A stretch of 64,000 bases of DNA. Source: Algoriphagus winogradskyi. GTDB lineage: Bacteria > Bacteroidota > Bacteroidia > Cytophagales > Cyclobacteriaceae. Shown in pieces: positions 1 to 8,013 of this stretch; position 1 is the stretch's first letter; every line of letters starts with the position of its first letter. Location: positions 62,001 through 126,000 of the forward strand of contig NZ_FXUA01000010.1 in the NCBI RefSeq assembly GCF_900182815.1. Direction: 5' to 3'. The notes below the pieces were generated by a model, which searched no databases, was not told where the DNA came from, and was given only the letters and a program-made list of their open reading frames with translations. A program made the position numbers and the translations under genes.

Positions 1-611
1 TTAACTTCGAATATCATTCTCTTGGCATTGGTGAAATTGGCATCATTTACCACTACGGTCCCCATATTTAGGGTTACCAAAAGGGTATCCATCTGCACTT
101 GATTTGGAGAGTCGCTACTATAGCGGATAGCCACATCAGCACTGGCACTTTTCACTTTCAGCTGACTGATGGTTAGATTGGCAAGGTCAAAGTCTGACTT
201 GCCCATTCCCAAATTAAAATCGAGATGATAAAGATAATTGGTACTTAAACCTACATTCCAGCTGTGATCAAAATCATCTGAAGATCCCGAAAATAGTTTG
301 GATGTGATACTTTTACCGAGATTTTCGGACTCCACGTTCTTATGAACTAATGTGGTCTGAAGTATATTATTTGATACTTTCTGAGAAAATACCGGAAGGA
401 TATTCGTTTGATCGAGATGCCCATGAATATAGACAGGATCTGAAGATTTGGTTCTCTTCAGCTGTGTGGTACTCTTGTAGGAGGTGAACTCCAAAGCAAC
501 CATATCAAAACCGTCTTTTTCTGTCGCCTTGAACTCTTTGACTAGTTGCGCCTTACCCACAGCTACCCATCCAATCATCATCAGAAAAAGCAGACACAAT
601 CTTTTAAGCAT
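1..611 (-). CDS. Secreted protein, putative adhesin-like beta-helix (DUF4097/toast-rack type), 3' end cut off
   Basis: An open frame runs from an ATG at 611-609 to the window edge without a stop, giving 203 codons of the N-terminal part. The first ~21 residues are a signal peptide (MLKR then a run of Leu/Met/Ile, ending near GKAQ). The rest is polar and beta-rich, with repeating short strands around residues 130-200 (for example FNLGMGKSDFDLANLTIS). This resembles the stacked-strand pattern of DUF4097/toast-rack-like adhesin domains of Bacteroidota, but the family assignment is only inferred. The product is probably exported to the periplasm or outer surface. It lies downstream of dnaJ and is separated from it by a strong terminator, so it is transcribed on its own or with genes beyond the window. 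Confidence 0.6.
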   Translation of the reverse strand, partial: MLKRLCLLFLMMIGWVAVGKAQLVKEFKATEKDGFDMVALEFTSYKSTTQLKRTKSSDPVYIHGHLDQTNILPVFSQKVSNNILQTTLVHKNVESENLGKSITSKLFSGSSDDFDHSWNVGLSTNYLYHLDFNLGMGKSDFDLANLTISQLKVKSASADVAIRYSSDSPNQVQMDTLLVTLNMGTVVVNDANFTNAKRMIFEV

Positions 612-654
612 ACGGTAAGGTTACGAGGCGACTTTAAAAAGGTTTTTTAAAAAT

Positions 655-684
655 ATAAAAAAAGCCAGAATTGCTTCTGGCTTT
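655..684 (-). terminator. Intrinsic terminator after dnaJ
   Basis: A perfect 10-bp stem AAAGCCAGAA / TTCTGGCTTT (661-670 and 675-684) has a 4-nt loop. On the minus strand it is followed by a T-rich tract. It lies 6 nt past the dnaJ stop codon. Confidence 0.85.
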
Positions 685-690
685 ATTGTA

Positions 691-1806
691 TTAAAAGAAC
701 TCTTTCATTTTATCAAAGAAGGATTTCTCGCTGTTTCCTGGATCTGGTTTGAAGTTGTCTGAGTATCTCAGTCCTTCTAACGCTTCTTTTTCATCTTTGG
801 ATAGATGGGTAGGCGTCCACACATTGACCATGATCAATTGATCACCTTTGGTATATCCATTTATATCTTTAATACCCTTTCCTTTCAAACGGAGCATTTT
901 ACCACTTTGAGTTCCTTGCTCAATTTTGATTTTTACTTTTCCTTCTATGGTTGGCACCTCTATAGAAGCACCAAGTGCTGCATCTACAAAGGAAACGTAT
1001 AGATCATAGATCACATTATTCCCATCACGTTGAAGTACTTTATCTTCAATTTCCTCTATAACTATAAGAAGATCTCCGGCAATTCCACCAGGAATCTCAT
1101 TCCCTTTGCCAGACATACTTAGCTGCATTCCTTCAGCTACCCCGCCAGGGATATTGATAGAAATCACTTCCTCTTTCACCACTAGACCTCTTGCGTCAGC
1201 ATCAGCAGGTTTTTTATCTACAATCTGACCACTTCCCCCACAAACACCGCAGGTGCTAGCTGAAACCATTTGGCCCAACATCGTATTCACTACTTTCTTA
1301 ACCTGGCCAGATCCTTGGCATGCTGAACAAGATTTGAAAGTGACTCCATCAGCTATAAGATGGCGTTTCACTTTAATCTTTTTCTCCACGCCATTAGCAA
1401 TCTCAGCAAGAGTTAACTTCATCTTTACGCGAAGATTCGTTCCTTTTTTGGTGCGACGGCCACCGCCGCCTCCGCCGAAAAATGAACCGAAACCTCCTCC
1501 GCCTCCTCCGCCGAAAATATCGCCGAATTGGGAAAAGATGTCATCCATGTTCATTCCACCGCCGCCAAAACCTCCAGCTCCACCAACACCTTGATGACCA
1601 AATTGATCATAACGTTGCTTTTTCTCAGGATTACTTAAAACCTCGTAAGCCTCAGCTGCTTCTTTGAATTTGTCTTCAGCTTCTGGATTGTCAGGATTTT
1701 TATCCGGATGAAATTGAATCGCTAGTTTCCGATACGCCTTTTTTATTTCATCGGCAGATGCGGACTTTGTTACTCCAAGTACTTCGTAATAATCTCTTTT
1801 CGCCAT
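691..1806 (-). CDS. dnaJ: Chaperone protein DnaJ with reduced zinc finger
   Basis: Hsp40 co-chaperone (371 aa) that delivers unfolded clients to DnaK and stimulates its ATPase in the cytoplasm. The J domain (1-70) has the HPD motif at residues 33-35. A Gly/Phe-rich linker (about 73-116) has very long Gly runs. Only two CxxCxGxG motifs are present (160-167 and 186-193) instead of the usual four. By position they correspond to motifs 2 and 3, which form zinc centre II; the motifs of centre I are missing. The C-terminal substrate-binding beta domains follow. grpE lies 4 nt upstream on the same strand, so the two are co-transcribed; dnaK is not in the window. Confidence 0.96.
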   Translation of the reverse strand: MAKRDYYEVLGVTKSASADEIKKAYRKLAIQFHPDKNPDNPEAEDKFKEAAEAYEVLSNPEKKQRYDQFGHQGVGGAGGFGGGGMNMDDIFSQFGDIFGGGGGGGFGSFFGGGGGGRRTKKGTNLRVKMKLTLAEIANGVEKKIKVKRHLIADGVTFKSCSACQGSGQVKKVVNTMLGQMVSASTCGVCGGSGQIVDKKPADADARGLVVKEEVISINIPGGVAEGMQLSMSGKGNEIPGGIAGDLLIVIEEIEDKVLQRDGNNVIYDLYVSFVDAALGASIEVPTIEGKVKIKIEQGTQSGKMLRLKGKGIKDINGYTKGDQLIMVNVWTPTHLSKDEKEALEGLRYSDNFKPDPGNSEKSFFDKMKEFF

Positions 1807-1810
1807 AATA

Positions 1811-2383
1811 TTATGCTCCTGTCACTACTTTTGCGTAGCGTACTACTTTATCTCCTAATACGTAACCTTTTTCGATTACATCAACTACTTTTCCTTTCAA
1901 GTCTTCGCTAGGCGCCGGGATTTGGGTTATTGCTTCCTGGGTTTCCGGATCGAAAGGCTTACCTACTAGATCATCCATTGGCTTTAAGCCTTTTGAACCA
2001 AGTATTTTTCCGAATTTTTGAAAAATAAGAAGATTACCTTCTCTTACTTTAGCTCCTTCAGCCTCATTTTCACTGGCTTTTAAAGCTCGCTCAAAATCAT
2101 CCAAAATTGGAATTAGATCCCTAATAACATCCTCGGAAGCTGTTGAAATCAAATCCAATCGCTCCTTTGCAGTTCTTTTTCTATAATTCTCAAAATCTGA
2201 ATAGAGACGAAGGTATTTATCTTTAAGATCGGCTACTTCATACTCCAATTTATTTTCTTCTGATTCAGTTTGAGGAGCTTGTTCTTCAAGTTCCGTTTCG
2301 GAAGAAGCGTTTTCTACCTTTTCCTCATTGATATTCTCGTCCTTGAGATTCATTTCTTGATCCACTTGTTCTTTATTAGTCAT
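1811..2383 (-). CDS. grpE: Nucleotide exchange factor GrpE
   Basis: GrpE (190 aa) releases ADP from DnaK and works with DnaJ in the heat-shock cycle. An acidic, disordered N-terminus (about 1-50) leads into a long coiled coil (about 50-100, including LKDKYLRLYSDFENYRKRT) and the small C-terminal beta domain ending GYVLGDKVVRYAKVVTG, all typical of the family. The frame extends five codons upstream to a TTG at 2398, but the ATG at 2383 (MTNKEQ) is the more natural start and gives a normal length. The gene ends 4 nt before dnaJ, so translation of the two is likely linked. A TGTCAG direct repeat just upstream may be its heat-shock control site. Confidence 0.95.
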   Translation of the reverse strand: MTNKEQVDQEMNLKDENINEEKVENASSETELEEQAPQTESEENKLEYEVADLKDKYLRLYSDFENYRKRTAKERLDLISTASEDVIRDLIPILDDFERALKASENEAEGAKVREGNLLIFQKFGKILGSKGLKPMDDLVGKPFDPETQEAITQIPAPSEDLKGKVVDVIEKGYVLGDKVVRYAKVVTGA

Positions 2384-2444
2384 AATTGAAATAGACAATA
2401 GTTGGCGTTATGGGGTTATCAATATTGTTGCCATTGCGCGATGT

Positions 2445-2458
2445 CTGACAAACTGACA
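2445..2458 (-). promoter_or_regulatory. TGTCAG direct repeat upstream of grpE
   Basis: On the minus strand TGTCAG occurs twice with a 2-nt spacer (2458-2453 and 2450-2445), about 60 nt before the grpE ATG and right after the obgE stop. No CIRCE inverted repeat was seen. A role in heat-shock control is inferred only from position and repetition. Confidence 0.35.
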
Positions 2459-2460
2459 CC

Positions 2461-3456
2461 TTACCCCTCGTGTATAGCCTGCCAGATTAGATCTTTAAGC
2501 CTGTCAAGATTGTATTGGGAGACAGAAGATATAAACACATAAGGAATTCCTTCCGGGACTTCTTTTTCCATTTCCTTGACAAGTTCGTCATCCAGCATAT
2601 CTGCTTTGGATATAGCAAGCAGTCTTCGCTTATCTAGCAATTCTGGATTATACTTTTCCAGTTCTGCCAGTAAAATTCTGTATTGCTCTCCAATATCAGC
2701 AGCGTCTGCAGGCACCATGAATAGTAAAATCGAGTTGCGCTCTATATGGCGGAGAAAACGAATTCCTAGCCCTTTGCCTTCTGCAGCTCCTTCGATGATT
2801 CCTGGGATGTCTGCCATCACGAAAGACTGATCTCCTCTGTAGGCTACAACGCCAAGATTTGGCACAAGGGTAGTAAAAGGATAATCTCCAATCTCAGGTC
2901 TAGCTGCAGATATAGAAGAAAGCAAGGTCGATTTGCCCGCATTTGGAAATCCTACCAAACCTACATCCGCCAGAAGCTTCAACTCTAAAATAATCCACTC
3001 TTCGATTCCTTCTTCTCCAGGCTGAGAATAATGAGGAGCTTGATTCGTAGATGTTTTGAAATGGTCATTTCCCAGTCCACCTCTCCCGCCTTTGGTAAGA
3101 ATTACTTCTTGGCCATCTTCTGTGATTTCGAAGCGTTTTTCTCCTGTTTCAGCATCTTTTGCAATGGTACCAAGTGGTACTTCCAAAATTATATCCTTAC
3201 CGTCAGCACCAGTTCTTCTTCCTCCCTCGCCACTTTTCCCAGCCTCGGCAATAACATGTTTTTTGTACTTGAGATGTAGCAAAGTCCATACTTGAGTCGT
3301 GCCTCTTACTATAATGTGTCCACCTCTTCCGCCATCGCCGCCATCGGGTCCTCCTTTAGGCACATGCTTTTCTCTCCGAAAATGCGTAGATCCAGGTCCA
3401 CCTGCCCCAGACCTGGAACAGAACTTTACATAATCTATGAAATTTGAATCAGCCAT
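2461..3456 (-). CDS. obgE: GTPase Obg
   Basis: Essential ribosome-associated GTPase (331 aa) involved in 50S subunit maturation and stringent control. The N-terminal Obg fold (about 1-158) is glycine-rich with KGGPDGGDGGRGG and GGRGGLGN. The GTPase domain follows: P-loop GFPNAGKST at 169-177, DIPG at 216-219, a variant G4 motif SKAD at 283-286 (NKxD is usual), and FISSVS as G5. The protein stops after the G domain and lacks the C-terminal OCT domain found in many Firmicutes. It is separated from the upstream adk unit by a terminator, so it has its own promoter, probably at about 3457-3463 or within the terminator region. Confidence 0.96.
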   Translation of the reverse strand: MADSNFIDYVKFCSRSGAGGPGSTHFRREKHVPKGGPDGGDGGRGGHIIVRGTTQVWTLLHLKYKKHVIAEAGKSGEGGRRTGADGKDIILEVPLGTIAKDAETGEKRFEITEDGQEVILTKGGRGGLGNDHFKTSTNQAPHYSQPGEEGIEEWIILELKLLADVGLVGFPNAGKSTLLSSISAARPEIGDYPFTTLVPNLGVVAYRGDQSFVMADIPGIIEGAAEGKGLGIRFLRHIERNSILLFMVPADAADIGEQYRILLAELEKYNPELLDKRRLLAISKADMLDDELVKEMEKEVPEGIPYVFISSVSQYNLDRLKDLIWQAIHEG

Positions 3457-3463
3457 TTTGTGA

Positions 3464-3495
3464 TAAAGAAAAAGGCTAAGCTTACTAGCTTAGCC
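3464..3495 (-). terminator. Intrinsic terminator after adk
   Basis: An 8-bp stem GGCTAAGC / GCTTAGCC (3474-3481 and 3488-3495) is followed on the minus strand by TTTTTCTTT. It separates the adk unit from obgE. Confidence 0.8.
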
Positions 3496-3530
3496 ATATA
3501 TGATTTGCAAAATTAGGAAATTAAAGGCAA

Positions 3531-4103
3531 TCAGTAGCTATCAATTACCGAAGTGATGTCTGAGAAGATCTGATCGATCTCTCCTACGCCATTGATTTTC
3601 TGAAGTTTCTCTTGTGAACCATAATAATCAGCTACCGGGAGAGTCTCATCCAAGTATACTTTTATACGTGTGTTGATTTTTTCATCATCTTGATCATCCA
3701 CTCGGTTAGAAGTTTTACCCCGCTCTTTAATTCTCACTCTCAATACTTCTTCAGGTACATCAAGAGCTATCATGCCATTGATCTCAAGACTATGCTTAGA
3801 GAGCATTTTATCCAAAGCCTCTGCCTGTGCGGTAGTACGTGGAAAGCCATCAAAAATAAATCCTTTGGCATTTTTAGTCTCATTGATCTTATCCTCAACC
3901 ATTCCAATCACAACCTCATCAGGAACCAATCGACCTTCGTTCATGTACTTTTTGGCGAGTAGGCCAAGTTCCGTTCCTTCTCCTAGGTGCTTTCTAAAAA
4001 GATCCCCAGTGGATAAATGAGTAAGTCCGTATTTCTCAATAAGTTTTTCACTTTGAGTGCCTTTGCCTGCACCCGGAGGACCAAATAATACAATATTATA
4101 CAT
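3531..4103 (-). CDS. adk: Adenylate kinase
   Basis: Cytoplasmic kinase (190 aa) interconverting ATP + AMP and 2 ADP. The P-loop GPPGAGKGT is at residues 8-16. The AMP-binding region LSTGDLFR and the signature FIFDGFPRTTAQAE are both present. The LID region is the short type without zinc-binding cysteines, consistent with the 190-aa length. It is last in a minus-strand unit with hpt (15 nt upstream) and the M42 peptidase. Pairing with hpt joins two adenine/purine nucleotide functions. Confidence 0.97.
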   Translation of the reverse strand: MYNIVLFGPPGAGKGTQSEKLIEKYGLTHLSTGDLFRKHLGEGTELGLLAKKYMNEGRLVPDEVVIGMVEDKINETKNAKGFIFDGFPRTTAQAEALDKMLSKHSLEINGMIALDVPEEVLRVRIKERGKTSNRVDDQDDEKINTRIKVYLDETLPVADYYGSQEKLQKINGVGEIDQIFSDITSVIDSY

Positions 4104-4118
4104 TCGTAAGTCTATTAT

Positions 4119-4655
4119 TTAAGGAGTACTGAGCTGGTAAATATCAGGTAAATTCCTACCCAAACCATCGTAATCAAGGCCGTAACCGACCACAAATTTA
4201 TTGGGAATTTCAAAACCCACATAATCCAACGCGTAATTAAACTGAAAAGCATCAGGTTTGTGTAGCAAAGTTACTATGGAAATTTTGGCAGGATTGAACT
4301 CAGAAAGTGCCTTTAACAAATAATCCATGCTGATTCCAGTATCAACTATATCCTCTACAATTAGTACATTTTTTCCCTCAATTTTTTCTTCTAAGCCTAA
4401 GATAGACCGCACATTCCCTGTTGATTCTGTTCCTGAATAACTACTCACTTTTATAAAAGAAGTAGAAATTGGTAAATCTATTTGCCTACATAGATCAGCC
4501 ATAAACACAAAGGATCCATTCAAAATCCCAATTACAACCAATTCCTTGCCTACAAAATCCCGAGATATAGCTTTCCCAAGTTCTGTATTCCTAACACGAA
4601 TCTTTTCGGCGCTTAGGTAAATCTCAAATATCTTGTCTTTTAAAATAATACTCAT
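4119..4655 (-). CDS. hpt: Hypoxanthine phosphoribosyltransferase
   Basis: Purine salvage enzyme (178 aa) that transfers phosphoribose from PRPP to hypoxanthine or guanine. The PRPP-binding loop VLIVEDIVDTG (about 96-106) is diagnostic of type I phosphoribosyltransferases. The C-terminal KFVVGYGLDYDGLGRNLPDIY matches the nucleobase-binding end of bacterial HPRTs. It sits 9 nt after the M42 peptidase gene and 15 nt before adk, so it is mid-operon. Confidence 0.95.
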   Translation of the reverse strand: MSIILKDKIFEIYLSAEKIRVRNTELGKAISRDFVGKELVVIGILNGSFVFMADLCRQIDLPISTSFIKVSSYSGTESTGNVRSILGLEEKIEGKNVLIVEDIVDTGISMDYLLKALSEFNPAKISIVTLLHKPDAFQFNYALDYVGFEIPNKFVVGYGLDYDGLGRNLPDIYQLSTP

Positions 4656-4664
4656 CCTATATAA

Positions 4665-5573
4665 TTAAAGTCTCTCTAGTAAGTAGGGATAAATCTTTAG
4701 CATCGCTTCCAAATCAACCAAAGAAACCTTTTCATCCGGAGAATGTACATTTTCTTCAGCTGCACCTATAAAACACCAATCTATTGCATATGGGGAAAAC
4801 TGCACCTCTCTACCATCACTTCCGCCATATTCCTCCACTTCAAGCTGGAAGGGTATTCCACTTTCATTTGCAAGACTTATTATTCTATCAATAAACTTTT
4901 TTCTGGGGATAAATTTATCTCTAATGGAAATCACCACGCCTTTATGAAACTGAACCCCTTCTGTAATCCAGGTAATATCAGAGATCAATGCTTGTTTAAC
5001 GGGAGATGTTTCCTGAATGAACTTGAGTAAAAATGGCATGCTTCCTCCGCCATGTTCCTCATATGTGGAAAATACCACCCAACCATCGGAAATTTTTTCG
5101 CAGAGCTCAAGCGCAGAATAAACTCCTAACCTATTATCCAAATAGGCTGCCTGAATAAATTCATCGTTTATTCTAATATTCTGAGCAAAAGATAGGCGAG
5201 TACCAGGGTCTATACCTCTCGGAAAATCATGAGAAATATTATTTTCATCACCTTTTATTTTACAAGATATCTCTCCTAACGAGTCCTTCCCCTCCAATAA
5301 AGTACCTTCAATTACCTCTGGCCCGCCAATGCTAATCAGCTGATTATTATACCTTGACATAAATCCTATGGTATCTATATGAGCAAAAACAGCTGTTCTA
5401 GGCTTTCCAAATTTCAGTAAAATACAATCATGAAAATCTTCTCCAGAATAGATTTCTGGCAAAACTTTCCAACTTTTCTTCCGTTGTGCTATATACTTTA
5501 ATATGGATTCTGACGTTTTGGATTCATCTCCCGAAACACTGTTTTGTTTAAGGATTTCGAATAAAAATTTCAT
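4665..5573 (-). CDS. M42-family metallopeptidase (glutamyl aminopeptidase-like)
   Basis: A 302-aa protein without a signal peptide. It has the co-catalytic metal pattern of M42/M20-clan aminopeptidases: AHIDTIGF (metal His and catalytic Asp), YLDNRLG (bridging Asp), EEHGG (catalytic and metal Glu), SDITW (metal Asp) and the C-terminal NVHSPDEK (last metal His). GGSDG stands where the family usually has GGTDA. It is somewhat shorter than typical M42 enzymes (about 340-360 aa). It likely trims short peptides in the cytoplasm. It is first in the unit with hpt and adk; the functional link to purine salvage is not evident. Confidence 0.82.
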   Translation of the reverse strand: MKFLFEILKQNSVSGDESKTSESILKYIAQRKKSWKVLPEIYSGEDFHDCILLKFGKPRTAVFAHIDTIGFMSRYNNQLISIGGPEVIEGTLLEGKDSLGEISCKIKGDENNISHDFPRGIDPGTRLSFAQNIRINDEFIQAAYLDNRLGVYSALELCEKISDGWVVFSTYEEHGGGSMPFLLKFIQETSPVKQALISDITWITEGVQFHKGVVISIRDKFIPRKKFIDRIISLANESGIPFQLEVEEYGGSDGREVQFSPYAIDWCFIGAAEENVHSPDEKVSLVDLEAMLKIYPYLLERL

Positions 5574-5668
5574 TGTGGCATAAATTATGTTAATATTTCG
5601 ATGTTATATTTGAAAAAAGACTGGAATTTATTTTTTATCCTCAGTGGGTTTTAAATAATTCAGCTAGA

Positions 5669-5698
5669 TTTGTAGTAAATTAAAAGTTTATAAATTTG
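5669..5698 (+). promoter_or_regulatory. Candidate Bacteroidota promoter for the OmpA gene
   Basis: TTTG at 5669-5672 and TAAATTTG at 5691-5698, 18 nt apart, match the -33 TTTG / -7 TAnnTTTG pattern of the Bacteroidota primary sigma factor. The A/T-rich leader of about 40 nt before the ATG has no Shine-Dalgarno site. Confidence 0.55.
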
Positions 5699-5744
5699 TA
5701 TTCACATCAATCAACACTTAAAATTTGAACAAAAATTTTTTGTT

Positions 5745-7031
5745 ATGAAAAAACTAATACTATCAACAATTATCGCAGGCGCTCTTTCAGTTGGAGCAAA
5801 TGCACAGGAATTCGACAAATTCTCTCTGGAAGTTGGCGGAGGTTTTAATAAACCGATGGCACCCATTGCAGCTGGATATCTGTCTCCTACTCTCAACCTA
5901 GGTCACATCGATTTCGGTGCTAGGTACATGTTTAACGAGAAATTTGGTTTGAAACTAGATTACGGTTTCGGATCTGTGAAAGAAGCAGGTAATGACGATG
6001 CTATGACAGGTTCATTTGACACCAAATATTATCGTTTGGATCTTCAAATGGTTTCCAACCTTGGTAGAATCATGAATTTCGAATCATTTTCAAGATCTCT
6101 AGGTTTACTAGGTCATTTTGGTGGTGGTATCGGTAGTGTGAAACCTCAAGAAAACCTTTATGCAGGTGAAACTGATGACGTTTACAACTTTATAGTTGGT
6201 GTAACTCCTCAATTGAAGTTGGGTAAAGGTGTTGCTCTTTATGGAGACATCAGTACCATCATTAACGGTCGCCAGACAGTTACTTGGGATGGATCTACTC
6301 CAATCGGACCAGCGATCGACAATGGTTTCTTCGGAGCTAATAGCGTATTGTGGACTGGTACAATAGGTCTTCAGTTCTACTTAGGTAAAAATGAAGAGCA
6401 CGCTGACTGGTACATTGCTGCAGATAAATATGCTACAAAAGAAGAACTTGCTACTCAAATCAACGGAATCAAAGATATGTTGAAGGATTCTGACGGTGAT
6501 GGCGTTCCTGATTATTTAGATAAAGAGCCTAATACTCCAGCTGGTGCAAGAGTTAACTCCGCAGGTATGACTTTGGATTCTGACGGTGACGGAACTCCTG
6601 ATCACATGGATAAGTGTCCATTCCTTCCTGGTCCAGCATCAACAAATGGATGTCCAGTTGAAGAAGTACAAGAGCAACTTGATTTCTTCAAGAAAGCTAT
6701 CAATGACGGTTATGTTAATGTTTACTACGCATTCGATAGCTCTAAGCCACTTGGATACTCTACTAGCGCAGCTAGCTATGTTTCAAATTTCTTGAAAAAG
6801 AATCCAGGAGTAAGTGTTGAAATCAAAGGTTATGCTGATGAATTAGGTCCTGAAGATTACAACATGAAACTTTCTGAAAGAAGAGCTAAGGCTGTTTATG
6901 ACATCTTAGTAGCTTCAGGAGTTGATGCTTCAAGATTATCCTACAAAGGATATGGTGAAGATACCAGCGTAGATAAGTCATCAGCAGATGCAAGACAAAT
7001 GGCTAGAAGAGCTAGCTTCGAAGTGAAGTAA
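5745..7031 (+). CDS. OmpA-family outer membrane protein with TSP3 repeats
   Basis: A 428-aa envelope protein. Residues 1-20 are a signal peptide ending SVGANAQE. A beta-barrel of about 220 aa follows, then two thrombospondin type 3 calcium-binding repeats (DSDGDGVPDYLDKEPN and DSDGDGTPDHMDKCPF), then a C-terminal OmpA/MotB peptidoglycan-binding domain (about 315-428) with YYAFDSS, GYADELG and LSERRAKAVYDIL. It anchors the outer membrane to peptidoglycan and is probably very abundant. It is a single-gene unit with its own promoter and a strong terminator. The choice of the first ATG is supported by the signal peptide. Confidence 0.95.
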   Translation: MKKLILSTIIAGALSVGANAQEFDKFSLEVGGGFNKPMAPIAAGYLSPTLNLGHIDFGARYMFNEKFGLKLDYGFGSVKEAGNDDAMTGSFDTKYYRLDLQMVSNLGRIMNFESFSRSLGLLGHFGGGIGSVKPQENLYAGETDDVYNFIVGVTPQLKLGKGVALYGDISTIINGRQTVTWDGSTPIGPAIDNGFFGANSVLWTGTIGLQFYLGKNEEHADWYIAADKYATKEELATQINGIKDMLKDSDGDGVPDYLDKEPNTPAGARVNSAGMTLDSDGDGTPDHMDKCPFLPGPASTNGCPVEEVQEQLDFFKKAINDGYVNVYYAFDSSKPLGYSTSAASYVSNFLKKNPGVSVEIKGYADELGPEDYNMKLSERRAKAVYDILVASGVDASRLSYKGYGEDTSVDKSSADARQMARRASFEVK

Positions 7032-7051
7032 TTAGCACTCAATACATAATC

Positions 7052-7085
7052 AAAGGGGTTCGATTTATTATCGAACCCCTTTTTT
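7052..7085 (+). terminator. Intrinsic terminator after the OmpA gene
   Basis: A 13-bp stem AAAGGGGTTCGAT / ATCGAACCCCTTT (7052-7064 and 7070-7082) has a 5-nt loop and a T tract. It lies 20 nt past the stop codon. Confidence 0.92.
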
Positions 7086-7415
7086 GATTTAATTCCTAAA
7101 TAGATTTTTTAGTAGACTCAAATTCCAAGCTTTTTGCTGATACTGTAGCACTTACTGTCATCCTGCCTAAAACCCTTATGCAATCTGTTCGGATAGAATT
7201 TTCAAGCTATGTTGCTTACTTAAGATCATCACAAACAGAATCTATCTTACTTAGAATTCGCCCCTCGTATCAGTAGAATTACTACTTAATTATCTATGTA
7301 TCCTACAATGAATCTGATTTTAAAATCACAAAAGTGATTTTAAAATTTAAAAAACCGAGACCATTGCCCATTAGTATCGCCCATGCTTTACCTCTGGTTT
7401 AACGACTGATTCAAT
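7086..7415. other. Gene-poor stretch with an AT-rich inverted repeat
   Basis: No convincing coding frame was found in about 330 bases. The only structure seen is a 13-bp inverted repeat at 7317-7346 (ATTTTAAAATCAC / GTGATTTTAAAAT) around an AAAA loop; each arm itself contains the palindrome ATTTTAAAAT. It could be a protein-binding site or a relic of the decayed neighbour at 7416-7806. Confidence 0.5.
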
Positions 7416-7806
7416 TTAAGGCACTTTGAGCATCAGAGGTTGGTAGTCCTCTTCTGTTAATATCACATCCACCAAACCTCCATGGATAACAGCCGCTACT
7501 TGAATTTTTCAGCAGGAACTCCATTTGCAACGGTGAGATTATAAGTCCTTGCCACTTCTAAAAGAATAGGGTTTGCGACTGTAGAGTCTTTCACTTTCCC
7601 ATTCAAATCAAAAACGATTTTATAGTTAAGAGTAGAATCGTAAGTAATAACCGGATTGGCAACTGGCATCACTCCCACCCAAGGTGAAAATTCATTACAC
7701 GATAGGTAATACCTTCCTTTATATGTGGAGGCATATTTTCTTGGGCCAAAGCTGCGGAAACGGAAAAAGTAAACATGAATATTAACGGCAAATAAAACAG
7801 CTTCAT
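7416..7806 (-). pseudogene. Decayed exported DsrE-like protein gene
   Basis: The minus strand from the ATG at 7806 encodes a signal peptide (MKLFYLPLIFMFTFSVSAAL, then AQENMPPHI) and stops near 7670. A second frame, 7678-7496, carries the conserved-looking core (YKIVFDLNGKVKDS, LLEVARTYNLTVANGVPAE) and ends in TAG. A third frame resumes there with VAAVIHGGLVDVILTEEDY and stops at 7418-7416. Joined, the pieces read like the N-terminal two thirds of secreted DsrE/DsrF-like proteins of Bacteroidota (the VxHG pattern after an N-L-x-x-x-G-V segment). The usual C-terminal part with its cysteine region is missing. At least two frameshifts plus truncation make this a pseudogene. The family call is by eye. 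Confidence 0.7.
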
Positions 7807-7959
7807 AAGAATTTGTTTATAAGCGTGTTAGGAAAAACATCAAATAAAAACAACAAAGCAAGTTAAAATTGTGGATGATAAAAGATAGGCTAAGGTCAAA
7901 CCACTTTTCCTTTAAAAATATTTATTGGTATAGCATGAAATTACCTACATATTTCATTC

Positions 7960-7967
7960 TACTTTTG
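7960..7967 (+). promoter_or_regulatory. Candidate -7 box (TACTTTTG) for the antiporter pair
   Basis: TACTTTTG fits the Bacteroidota -7 pattern TAnnTTTG and lies 46 nt before the ATG of the Ca2+/Na+ antiporter gene. No clear -33 TTG was found at the right spacing. Confidence 0.3.
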
Positions 7968-8013
7968 ATAGATTTTTAAAGCATTTAGCTGTAGAAGAAA
8001 AATCACCAAAGCT

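Noticed and set aside
1440..1590. GC-rich repeats in dnaJ as a possible phase-variable tract
   Set aside because: Explained by runs of Gly codons in the linker; no homopolymer or exact tandem repeat that would slip.
1253..1594. Proline-rich plus-strand frame opposite dnaJ
   Set aside because: It is the complement of the Gly-rich G/F linker of dnaJ and has no other support.
2384..2398. TTG start for grpE five codons upstream
   Set aside because: The ATG at 2383 gives a normal GrpE N-terminus; TTG not needed.
6480..6660. Aspartate-rich DSDGDG repeats in the OmpA protein as dockerin or EF-hand
   Set aside because: Repeat spacing and context between barrel and OmpA domain match thrombospondin type 3 repeats.
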